From positions 1 through 6,898 of the forward strand of contig WFSU01000183.1 in the NCBI GenBank assembly GCA_015485845.1: a stretch of DNA of 6,898 nt, in the 5' to 3' direction. A model generated the notes under the pieces. It saw nothing but the letters and a program-made list of their open reading frames with translations, was not told the origin of the DNA and did not search any database. This stretch comes from Nitratifractor sp. GTDB lineage: Bacteria > Campylobacterota > Campylobacteria > Campylobacterales > Sulfurovaceae. Every line of letters starts with the position of its first letter. Position 1 is the first letter of the stretch. Position numbers and translations under genes: made by a program. This document shows positions 1-4,526 of the stretch, in pieces.

Positions 1-248
1 CCATACAGATGGGAACCGTACAGCACCGAGCGGGGGAAATCAAAGATCCGCTTCTGCGTCCGGGAAAAGTCATAGATGCTTTTCTCCACGCCATAGGCAT
101 AGTGTTCCAGGTTTTGTAGGCGATCGTGGCGGTAATTCTGTTTCTCAATGCTGATATAGAAGTACGCCGGGATGCTCACGAGGATCACAATAAGCGCCGA
201 GTAGAAAAAGGCCAGCGTGTAGATGTAGCGTTTGTCATGCCGGATCAA
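1..248 (-). CDS. Sensor histidine kinase, N-terminal part only (3' end outside window)
   Basis: Reading leftwards, about 82 residues are visible, starting MIRHDKRYIYT. A hydrophobic segment at about residues 9-29 (TLAFFYSALIVILVSIPAYF) is followed by a charged stretch (SIEKQNYRHDRLQNLEHYAY) that looks like the start of an extracytoplasmic sensor region. The frame opens after a stop at about 264, inside the regulator gene, and holds no ATG or GTG. A TTG at 246-248 is the only usual start codon, so the gene probably overlaps the response regulator by 14 bases. No kinase motif (H, N or G boxes) lies within the window. The kinase call rests on the position directly behind a response regulator, the N-terminal membrane helix and the layout common in Campylobacterota two-component operons. 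It presumably phosphorylates the neighbouring regulator. A methyl-accepting protein or other membrane sensor is a less likely alternative. Confidence 0.72.
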   Translation of the reverse strand, partial: MIRHDKRYIYTLAFFYSALIVILVSIPAYFYISIEKQNYRHDRLQNLEHYAYGVEKSIYDFSRTQKRIFDFPRSVLYGSHLY

Positions 249-906
249 TGCGATACCCCAGCCCTTTCTGGCTCACGATCAAATCCGCCCGGGTCTTGGT
301 GCGGATCTTGCGGATGCACATGCGAATGTCTGCTTCGGTGACCATCTTGTAGTCCCAGACATCTTCCCAGAGACGTTTGGTCGGGACGAACGCTCCGGCA
401 TGCTGCACGAGATAGCTCACCACCTGCGCTTCCCGTTCGCTCAAAGGCACGACGTCCTCACCCTTCAGCATCCGTCCACTCGCTGTCTCAAACCGATACC
501 CACCGGCCAGTGCGACGCTCTCCCGGTTGGAGTGGTAATAATAGAGCTTGAGCACCTGCTCGACCCGATATTTGAGTTCCCGGGAGGCAAACGGCTTGCG
601 GATGTAGTCGTTGCACCCGAGCTCATAGCCGATGCTCAGGTCATCGATGTCGGTGAGGGAGGTGATGAAGATCACCGGAATATCATTCCCCTCTCCCCGC
701 AGGTGCCGGACGATGTCGTAGCCGCTGGCACCGGGAACCCGGATATCCAGCAGCAGCAGATGAAAGGTCTCCGAGTAGATTGCATCGAGTGCGGTATCGC
801 CGTGCTCATACCCTACCACGTCGTAACCGAGAGACTCGAGGTACTCCCGGATGGTTTCATTGTATTCCGGGTCATCTTCGAGGAGGAGGATTTTGTGCGT
901 TGTCAT
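235..906 (-). CDS. OmpR/PhoB-family response regulator
   Basis: This is a cytoplasmic DNA-binding regulator of 223 residues, a normal length for the family. The receiver domain spans about residues 4-120. It has the acidic pair D11/D12, the phospho-acceptor D54 in LLLLDIRVPG, the switch Thr/Ser at 82-83 (FITS) and the conserved lysine K104 in YIRKPF. A winged-helix trans_reg_C domain fills about 132-221, with the recognition helix around EADIRMCIRKIRTK and the wing KGLGYRI. The start codon overlaps the stop codon of the upstream cache gene (ATGA, 903-906), so translation is probably coupled. Its 3' end lies inside the kinase gene. The expected partner is that kinase. The target genes and the stimulus cannot be read from the sequence. 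Confidence 0.95.
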   Translation of the reverse strand: MTTHKILLLEDDPEYNETIREYLESLGYDVVGYEHGDTALDAIYSETFHLLLLDIRVPGASGYDIVRHLRGEGNDIPVIFITSLTDIDDLSIGYELGCNDYIRKPFASRELKYRVEQVLKLYYYHSNRESVALAGGYRFETASGRMLKGEDVVPLSEREAQVVSYLVQHAGAFVPTKRLWEDVWDYKMVTEADIRMCIRKIRTKTRADLIVSQKGLGYRIDPA

Positions 907-1820
907 CGGATGATCACTCCTGTTTGATTGTTTTCCACACTTGGGGTCTCGTGGCGTGCCCTTTTCGTAAAAGCGACCCGATTGGCCGAGGTGATGAGGA
1001 GATACCCAAGACGATCATCATGGTAATTGCGCAGATCGAAATAGCCAAAAAGATGCCCCCGGCGGGTAAAGTACCCAAAACTCCCCAAACCAGAAAGTTT
1101 CGCCCCCTTCAACGCATCAAAACTCTCAGGATCTTCTACCGATCCCACCAGCACATATGCGTCACCGACACGGGGAGCCCGCGCCAGGGTAAGCGCAATG
1201 GGGAGGTACTTCCGATCGAGGACAATGTAGAGACGATACCCCTGCTCTTCCAGCCGTTTACGCAAATGTTCAAACCCCTCGATCACTTCGATGGAACCTT
1301 CAAAGGTTCCGTTTTTGAGGATGGGGGAGATCGCCTTGATGTTCAAACGTTTTCCCACTTCGATCGAGACCAGCGGGGTATGCCGCTGACGTACCAGTAC
1401 CAGCCCTTCCCGGAAGGAAGCGAGCTTCTCCCCCCGCACAGAAAAATCCCAGCTCCGCAGATACGCCCGCAACTGCCGATCGTGCACCTGCACATCAAAC
1501 CGATACCCCTGCAAGCGTGCCAGTCGCTCAATTTTCGCGGTGATAATATCAAAGACCCTCTTCCGATCATCCGCCGCATACGCACTGAGCAACTCCTTAT
1601 CCTGACTGAGCAACAGCGAAAGCGACAACGCCCGCTGCTGCTCCTCCTCGAGCATGTTTTTGGTAAAGAGCAGCATCGTATCAAGCGAAGCGATGGTCTC
1701 TTTTTTCTGATAATCCTGCGAGAGGGTATGAACAAGATACAAAGACACGGCCAGCACCGCCAACGCAAACACAATCACGATCTTGTCGATTTTGCCGGTC
1801 ACAACTTCAAGGAACTTCAT
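903..1820 (-). CDS. Membrane-anchored periplasmic cache-type sensor protein without kinase domain
   Basis: The product has 305 residues. One N-terminal membrane helix (about 13-32, IVIVFALAVLAVSLYLV) is followed by a helical stretch (QDYQKKETIASLDTMLLFTKNMLEEEQQ) and a mixed alpha/beta region to about residue 285, consistent with a double-cache (dCACHE_3-like) ligand-binding fold. Recognisable pieces are the SIEVGKRLNIKAISPILKNGTFEGSIEVIEGFEHLRKRL segment of a PAS-like core, noted here only by its ends (about 162-200), and the closing strand GYLLI. There is no second membrane helix, HAMP, kinase or MCP signalling domain. The protein is probably tethered to the inner membrane and exposed to the periplasm. 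The start has a good ribosome site (AAGG at 1826-1829, 5 bases away). It is the first gene of the operon with the regulator and kinase, so it probably presents a signal to that kinase. Family assignment is by fold pattern and moderately sure. Confidence 0.75.
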   Translation of the reverse strand: MKFLEVVTGKIDKIVIVFALAVLAVSLYLVHTLSQDYQKKETIASLDTMLLFTKNMLEEEQQRALSLSLLLSQDKELLSAYAADDRKRVFDIITAKIERLARLQGYRFDVQVHDRQLRAYLRSWDFSVRGEKLASFREGLVLVRQRHTPLVSIEVGKRLNIKAISPILKNGTFEGSIEVIEGFEHLRKRLEEQGYRLYIVLDRKYLPIALTLARAPRVGDAYVLVGSVEDPESFDALKGAKLSGLGSFGYFTRRGHLFGYFDLRNYHDDRLGYLLITSANRVAFTKRARHETPSVENNQTGVIIR

Positions 1821-1828
1821 AAATGCCT

Positions 1829-1860
1829 TTTCTACTTTCTAAATTCTAATTTCTAATTTA
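1829..1860. repeat. AT-rich low-complexity tract in the divergent intergenic region
   Basis: A degenerate tandem of the word TTCTAAATTCTAATTTCTAA fills most of the leader between the minus-strand -10 box and the cache gene. It looks like slippage-prone simple sequence. It could influence spacing or mRNA structure, but no function is shown. Confidence 0.5.
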
Positions 1861-1862
1861 AA

Positions 1863-1868
1863 ATTATA
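1863..1868 (-). promoter_or_regulatory. -10 box for the cache/regulator/kinase operon
   Basis: On the minus strand this reads TATAAT. A transcript would start near 1856 and have a leader of roughly 36 bases before the ATG at 1820, with AAGG in good position. No convincing -35 hexamer is seen. The site is inferred from sequence only. Confidence 0.5.
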
Positions 1869-1891
1869 CCCAACCCACCATCCAACCATGC

Positions 1892-1897
1892 TATAAT
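1892..1897 (+). promoter_or_regulatory. -10 box placed 6 bases before the TetR start codon
   Basis: A perfect TATAAT is followed by six bases (CTCCCC) and then the ATG of the TetR gene. With usual -10 to start-site spacing, transcription would begin at or next to the A of ATG, giving a leaderless mRNA. There is no purine-rich ribosome site between the box and the ATG. No good -35 is visible. Confidence 0.5.
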
Positions 1898-1903
1898 CTC
1901 CCC

Positions 1904-2479
1904 ATGAAACCCACACCCACCACCCGCGACCGTCTCCTCGATGCCACCTTCACTCATGTCTACCGCTACGGCTACCACGGTGCCTCGACGGCTGCGATCC
2001 TCCATGATGCCGAAGCCCCCAAAGGCTCCATGTATCATCATTTCTCTTCCAAAAAAGGGATGGTACTGACCATGATCCGGGAACGACTCATCCCAAAAAT
2101 GCAAGCATTTTTTGACTTCACCCGCTCCGAAGACGAATCGGCACTTACCGTACTTGAACGCACATTTGAAGCCATGGCCGCCAACACCCCGCTCATCACC
2201 TATGGCTGCCCCCTGCACCGCCTGATACTTGAAATGGGCGCACTCGATCCGGAGATTCTCGCAGCTACTCAGCAGGAGTACGACCGCCTCAGCACCACCC
2301 TCTCCGATCTGCTCCATCACGGGATGGAAACCGGAGAAATCCGTCAGGACGATCCCCTGAAGCTCGCCCGACACATCATCCTCTCCGTCTGGGGCTTCCT
2401 CTCCCGTCCCCCAGCCGAGTCCACAGCTGATCGTTTCCGCCACGACTGCCAACATCTTATCCAAGGATTATGCCCATGA
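1904..2479 (+). CDS. TetR/AcrR-family transcriptional repressor (NemR-like features)
   Basis: This is a ligand-responsive DNA-binding repressor of 191 residues, the usual family length. The N-terminal helix-turn-helix covers about residues 8-54. Its recognition region PKGSMYHHFSSKKGM is close to the PKGSFYHYFRSKE form I recall for NemR and similar to the LmrA form. The C-terminal ligand and dimer domain has a Gly-Cys motif (G101-C102) at the position I align with NemR Cys106, the residue implicated in reactive-chlorine and electrophile sensing. A conserved Glu (E110) lies eight residues later in both. This Gly-Cys motif is also common in other TetR groups. The gene ends in a 4-base ATGA overlap with the thioesterase gene, so the two are probably one operon. 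A palindrome at 3163-3178 is the best candidate operator. No operator is visible at its own promoter. Confidence 0.92.
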   Translation: MKPTPTTRDRLLDATFTHVYRYGYHGASTAAILHDAEAPKGSMYHHFSSKKGMVLTMIRERLIPKMQAFFDFTRSEDESALTVLERTFEAMAANTPLITYGCPLHRLILEMGALDPEILAATQQEYDRLSTTLSDLLHHGMETGEIRQDDPLKLARHIILSVWGFLSRPPAESTADRFRHDCQHLIQGLCP

Positions 2480-2847
2480 CTCCTGCATCCCATACCGAAT
2501 CGTTTACCGTCCACCCCACGGACTGCATCAGTACCCTCGACCCCACCCTCCCCGACCTGCTCGGCACCTACATCCTCGTCCAATGGATGGAGATCACCGC
2601 CGCCAAACTCATCAACACCATCCTCAACACCGATGACCGCCTCACCGTTGGAGAGCACGTTGACATCCATCACACCGGTATGGCTCGGCTCGGGGAGACC
2701 GTCACCGTCACTGCTACCCTCGTCGAGCAGGATAAAAAACACGCAAGCTTTAGCATAGAAGCCCGCAATGACGAGAAGCTGATTGCCACGGCTGAACACC
2801 AAAGAACAATCATTCCCCGCAAGCTTCTTGAGCGGATGATGAGGTAA
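2476..2847 (+). CDS. FlK-like single-domain hotdog thioesterase
   Basis: The product has 123 residues from the chosen start. The family hydrolyses acyl-CoA thioesters; the best known member, fluoroacetyl-CoA thioesterase FlK, has a Thr-Glu-His catalytic set. Here T31 and E39 (in TYILVQWME, the same 8-residue spacing as FlK T42/E50) and H66 (in DIHHTG, one residue further than FlK H76) fit that set. R110 (EHQRTII) matches the FlK arginine in HERAVI. The central hotdog helix (about 35-50) and the strands GETVTVTATL and HASFSIEAR are clear. The ATG at 2476 is preferred over 2470 because AAGGA at 2463-2467 is 8 bases from it but only 2 from the other, and 2476 gives an ATGA junction with the TetR gene. 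The substrate is unknown and need not be fluoroacetyl-CoA. Detoxification or acyl-CoA housekeeping under TetR control is inferred. Confidence 0.8.
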   Translation: MTPASHTESFTVHPTDCISTLDPTLPDLLGTYILVQWMEITAAKLINTILNTDDRLTVGEHVDIHHTGMARLGETVTVTATLVEQDKKHASFSIEARNDEKLIATAEHQRTIIPRKLLERMMR

Positions 2848-2849
2848 AG

Positions 2850-2873
2850 GGGGCTGGGGTTTCAGCCCCATAA
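2850..2873 (+). repeat. Hairpin element A, copy 1
   Basis: The arms GGGGCTG (2850-2856) and CAGCCCC (2863-2869) pair over 7 bp with a 6-base loop, three bases after the thioesterase stop codon. The element matches 3090-3067 read in reverse, with three differences in 24 bases; two of these are a compensated A-T to G-C exchange. It could slow transcription after the TetR operon, but it lacks the T-run of an intrinsic terminator. Confidence 0.7.
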
Positions 2874-2885
2874 TGCACATCACGT

Positions 2886-2907
2886 GTAGGGTGCGCAATT
2901 GCGCACC
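2886..2907 (+). repeat. GTAG plus CAATTG-centred palindrome, copy 1
   Basis: GTAG (2886-2889) abuts a perfect 18-bp palindrome GGTGCGCAATTGCGCACC (2890-2907). The same 22-base arrangement occurs at 6035-6056 inside the nuclease gene with only two differences, placed at symmetric positions so that a C-G pair becomes T-A. Confidence 0.85.
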
Positions 2908-2925
2908 TTCCAACGGTGTTTCCCT

Positions 2926-2948
2926 GGAAGTGGAGACTTCAGTCCCAC
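2926..2948 (+). repeat. Hairpin element B, copy 1 (CTTCAG core)
   Basis: A GGAAGTG lead is followed by GAGACT-TC-AGTCCC, a hairpin with one A/C mismatch. It matches 3001-2979 on the other strand in 19 of 23 positions. All four differences are transitions, one pair of them compensatory. Confidence 0.75.
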
Positions 2949-2978
2949 CAAAAGGTCAAACGATAATACAACCTCAGG

Positions 2979-3001
2979 GTGAGGCTGAAGCCTTCACTTC
3001 C
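2979..3001 (-). repeat. Hairpin element B, copy 2 (inverted)
   Basis: The minus strand reads GGAAGTGAAGGCTTCAGCCT followed by CAC, with stem AGGCT/AGCCT around TC. It is the inverted partner of 2926-2948. Confidence 0.75.
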
Positions 3002-3023
3002 AGATAAATGGCATTGCGATTTT

Positions 3024-3041
3024 GGTGTGCAATTGCACATC
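3024..3041 (-). repeat. CAATTG-centred palindrome, copy 2
   Basis: TGTGCAATTGCACA (3026-3039) is a perfect palindrome, extended by a G-T wobble and a G-C pair. Read on the minus strand with its flank (3048-3024), it matches 2883-2907 with five transitions in 25 bases. Confidence 0.8.
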
Positions 3042-3050
3042 CCGCACGAT

Positions 3051-3066
3051 ACATCGCAAGCGATGT
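3051..3066. repeat. Extra perfect hairpin in repeat unit 2
   Basis: The arms ACATCGC and GCGATGT pair over 7 bp around AA. It has no counterpart in unit 1, so it is an insertion into unit 2 or a deletion from unit 1. Confidence 0.75.
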
Positions 3067-3090
3067 TTATGGGACTGAAGTCCCAGCCCC
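3067..3090 (-). repeat. Hairpin element A, copy 2 (inverted)
   Basis: The core GGGACTGAAGTCCC (3071-3084) is a perfect 6-bp stem with a GA loop. On the minus strand the element matches 2850-2873, forming the outer end of the inverted array. Confidence 0.8.
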
Positions 3091-3097
3091 TCAATAC

Positions 3098-3132
3098 GTA
3101 ACACTTCCCACTTAACACTTAGCACAAAGCAC
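3098..3132. repeat. ACACTT-word low-complexity tract
   Basis: A degenerate tandem of ACACTT, CCCACTT, AACACTT and AGCAC words lies between the palindrome array and the AhpD-like promoter. It is similar in character to the simple tracts at 1829-1860 and 5979-6038 but has different words. Confidence 0.45.
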
Positions 3133-3162
3133 AACCCCTTCAGCCCATTTCCGCTACACTTC

Positions 3163-3180
3163 TAAACCAATCGGTCTAAT
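3163..3180 (+). promoter_or_regulatory. Candidate TetR operator overlapping the AhpD-like operon -10 box
   Basis: TAAACCAATCGGTCTA (3163-3178) is an imperfect palindrome in which 6 of 8 pairs match. It agrees at 11 of 12 fixed positions with the NemR box as I remember it, TAGACCNNNNGGTCTA. Its right end overlaps TCTAAT (3175-3180), a possible -10 box that would start transcription near 3187, about 25 bases before the ATG. A repressor bound here would block RNA polymerase. Repression by the TetR protein of this window is inferred. Confidence 0.5.
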
Positions 3181-3211
3181 CCATTTCTATCCGAGGAGTC
3201 CACCCATATTC

Positions 3212-3733
3212 ATGGTCACCCCCAACACCGCCCAGGCTGATCGCCTGCACAAAATCTTCCGCCGTGTCAAAGCCATCTACGGCACGATCCCCGCCCAGAT
3301 GGAGTTCCTCGGCAACATCGATGCCGAATACCTTGAAACCTTCATCGCCAACGTCGTGCGGATCGCCCGACACCCCAATATTGAGCCCGATCTTTTCGGT
3401 TTTCTACGCCTCCATACAGCCTGGCGGGAAGATTACGCTTTTTGCAAACAGTTCAACACTGACCTGCTTCTATCACGCGGCTACACCCGGGAGCAACTCG
3501 ATGCAGCCATCACCGACATTGCCACCGTCCCCTTCGACAGCCGCCATCAGGCACTTGCTACCCACGCTATCGACAGCATCTTCGAACCACATATCGTTAC
3601 ACAGGAGACTCTCGATACCCTCATGGCAATGGGATGGACGCAAAAAGACATTTTCGATGCCGTCAGCCATACCGGAGACTTACTCAAAAATGGACGGATT
3701 CTCACCGCGTACACAAACAAGGAAGCGCAATGA
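3212..3733 (+). CDS. AhpD-like (carboxymuconolactone-decarboxylase fold) protein lacking the CxxC pair
   Basis: The 173-residue product looks all-helical. The segment around residues 66-100 (LHTAWREDYAFCKQFNTDLL, then SRGYTREQLDA) resembles the AhpD core, where E, CxxC and H carry out thiol redox chemistry. A second typical AhpD helix follows at about 135-160 (MGWTQKDIFDAV). C78 is the only cysteine. The first position of the CxxC pair would be Y75 and the histidine would be N82, so it is unlikely to act as a classical thiol peroxidase. The start has GAGGAG at 3193-3198, at a rather long 13-base spacing, and no better in-frame start exists. The stop overlaps the next start as ATGA, coupling it to the DUF4442 thioesterase. 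The fold call comes from pattern recognition and is only moderately sure. The function is unknown. Confidence 0.55.
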   Translation: MVTPNTAQADRLHKIFRRVKAIYGTIPAQMEFLGNIDAEYLETFIANVVRIARHPNIEPDLFGFLRLHTAWREDYAFCKQFNTDLLLSRGYTREQLDAAITDIATVPFDSRHQALATHAIDSIFEPHIVTQETLDTLMAMGWTQKDIFDAVSHTGDLLKNGRILTAYTNKEAQ

Positions 3734-4143
3734 CCCTTGCTGACATCCCGTATGCCCACCACACCAGAATAACAGAGGAGAAGGGTCATTTGTCGCTCCA
3801 CTTCCACCCTGACCTACTCAATCACATCGGCACGCTCCATGCCGGTGCTTTGTTTACGCTGGCCGAAACTGCCAGCGGTTTTTATCTTGCGTCTCTTTTT
3901 CCCGATGAGGATACCACCAACCTGATCCCTCTATTGCGAAACTCAGAAGTTAAATACAAACATCCCGCTACAGGCACCATTTATGCCACAGCTTCAATTA
4001 ACGAAGAGAAACTGGTGCACTTCAGATCACAGATCGAGCGCCGTGGACGTGCCACTATTACCGTATCAATAACACTCCTTGATGAAAATGAAGTCTCATG
4101 CATGATCGGAGATTTCGGGTGGTATGTGCAGAAAAAAACCTGA
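3730..4143 (+). CDS. DUF4442 / PaaI-like hotdog thioesterase
   Basis: The product has 137 residues from the ATG at 3730, which overlaps the upstream stop and sits 6 bases after AAGGA (3719-3723). An open frame continues upstream to 3634, but those residues lie inside the AhpD-like gene and show no domain. The signature NHIGTLHAGALFTLAETASG (residues 31-50) is the hotdog helix region, with N31, G34, H37 and E46 at the positions typical of PaaI/DUF4442 acyl-CoA thioesterases. Strands follow (NSEVKYKHPATGTIYATASI and ATITVSITLLDEN). Such enzymes form tetramers of the hotdog fold in the cytoplasm and hydrolyse acyl-CoA or acyl-ACP esters. It is only distantly similar to the FlK-like enzyme upstream, so the two are not recent duplicates. 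The substrate cannot be told. Confidence 0.78.
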   Translation: MTLADIPYAHHTRITEEKGHLSLHFHPDLLNHIGTLHAGALFTLAETASGFYLASLFPDEDTTNLIPLLRNSEVKYKHPATGTIYATASINEEKLVHFRSQIERRGRATITVSITLLDENEVSCMIGDFGWYVQKKT

Positions 4144-4149
4144 TATAAT
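4144..4149 (+). promoter_or_regulatory. -10 box placed 5 bases before the DUF1801 start codon
   Basis: TATAAT begins one base after the DUF4442 stop codon and is followed by ACCTC and then ATG. A transcript from it would begin at or near the ATG. This may be an internal, leaderless promoter, or a chance match in a short AT-rich junction. Confidence 0.4.
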
Positions 4150-4154
4150 ACCTC

Positions 4155-4526
4155 ATGCAGTTTGACCATGACCTCCAGAGCCCTTATGCTGACCTCTTCC
4201 TGAGACTCCGAGATCTTTTTCTCAGTTTTGACGAAATCCATGAAGTCAAAAACGCCAATCAAACGTCTTACAAAGACTCCAACGGATATGCTATCGTCCT
4301 CATGCGTGTCCGTGAGGATGGCCTGAGACTGGTTTTCGCTCAGGGCGCCAAACTTCAATCACAATACCCTTTTCTGCGGGGAGAGGGAAAAATCGTGCGT
4401 CACGTACTTTTTCACGACGGGGAAGAGGTGGATGAAAAAATGTTGAAAGAGATGATCAAAGAGAGCCTTGTGCTTACGCTCGAGCACAAGGAGATGCGCA
4501 CACTCCGTGCGCAGTTGAAGCATTAA
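4155..4526 (+). CDS. DUF1801-family protein
   Basis: The product has 123 residues, a common length for this small alpha/beta family (PF08818, which includes the YdhG-type proteins). Supporting pattern: an N-terminal helix, the central strands NGYAIVLMRVREDGLRLVFA, then QGAKLQSQYPFLRGEGKIVRHVLF with the F-x-x-G-x-x-L and GK-x-x-R-x-hydrophobic features of the family, and a C-terminal helix (EEVDEKMLKEMIKESL). The biochemical role of the family is not settled; some members are labelled iron chaperones. No Shine-Dalgarno sequence precedes the ATG. The gene is 11 bases after the DUF4442 stop, so it may be co-transcribed with it or expressed from the -10 box at 4144-4149. Its stop codon overlaps the stop of the converging DUF2231 gene by two bases. 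Confidence 0.72.
   Translation: MQFDHDLQSPYADLFLRLRDLFLSFDEIHEVKNANQTSYKDSNGYAIVLMRVREDGLRLVFAQGAKLQSQYPFLRGEGKIVRHVLFHDGEEVDEKMLKEMIKESLVLTLEHKEMRTLRAQLKH

Larger units (their letters stand above)
2850..3090. repeat. Inverted pair of composite palindromic (REP-like) units
   Basis: This fills most of the 364-base gap between the thioesterase and the AhpD-like gene. Unit 1 (2850-2956, forward) and unit 2 (3090-2971, reverse) carry the same parts in the same order: a GGGGCTG-led hairpin, a palindrome centred on CAATTG, and a GGAAGTG-led hairpin centred on CTTCAG. They are separated by about 14 unmatched bases. Unit 2 has an extra perfect hairpin (3051-3066). Differences inside the shared hairpins are almost all transitions, several at paired positions so that pairing is kept. 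No open frame of note crosses it. The whole could fold as a long hairpin or as separate small ones, and may limit transcription running between the two gene groups. Confidence 0.8.

Noticed and set aside
780..1856. Long plus-strand open frame opposite the cache gene (358 codons)
   Set aside because: It lies antisense to a well-supported gene with an N-terminal membrane helix and a ribosome site. Its translation is rich in Arg, His and Pro with no domain pattern, and it has no ribosome site.
1821..1903. TetR autoregulatory operator in the divergent intergenic region
   Set aside because: I looked for a GACC/GGTC-type palindrome like the one at 3163-3178 and saw none; only low-complexity tracts and the two -10 boxes are present.
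1853..2464. Minus-strand open frame opposite the TetR gene
   Set aside because: The Gly-rich translation is the complement of a clear TetR protein. It has no domain and no start signals.
2470..2472. Upstream ATG as the start of the FlK-like thioesterase
   Set aside because: It is only 2 bases from the AAGGA ribosome site. The ATG at 2476 has proper spacing and the ATGA overlap.
2850..2873. Intrinsic terminator after the TetR operon
   Set aside because: The stem is GC-rich and placed just after the stop codon, but no T-run follows it on either strand, and it is a copy of a repeat element found at 3067-3090.
2850..3090. CRISPR array
   Set aside because: The elements are palindromes of differing sequence in inverted order with uneven gaps, not identical direct repeats with equal spacers, and no cas gene is nearby.
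3264..3743. Second plus-strand frame overlapping the AhpD-like gene
   Set aside because: The Ser/Pro/Thr-rich product is typical of an out-of-frame reading. The frame at 3212 has a ribosome site and an ATGA junction with the next gene.
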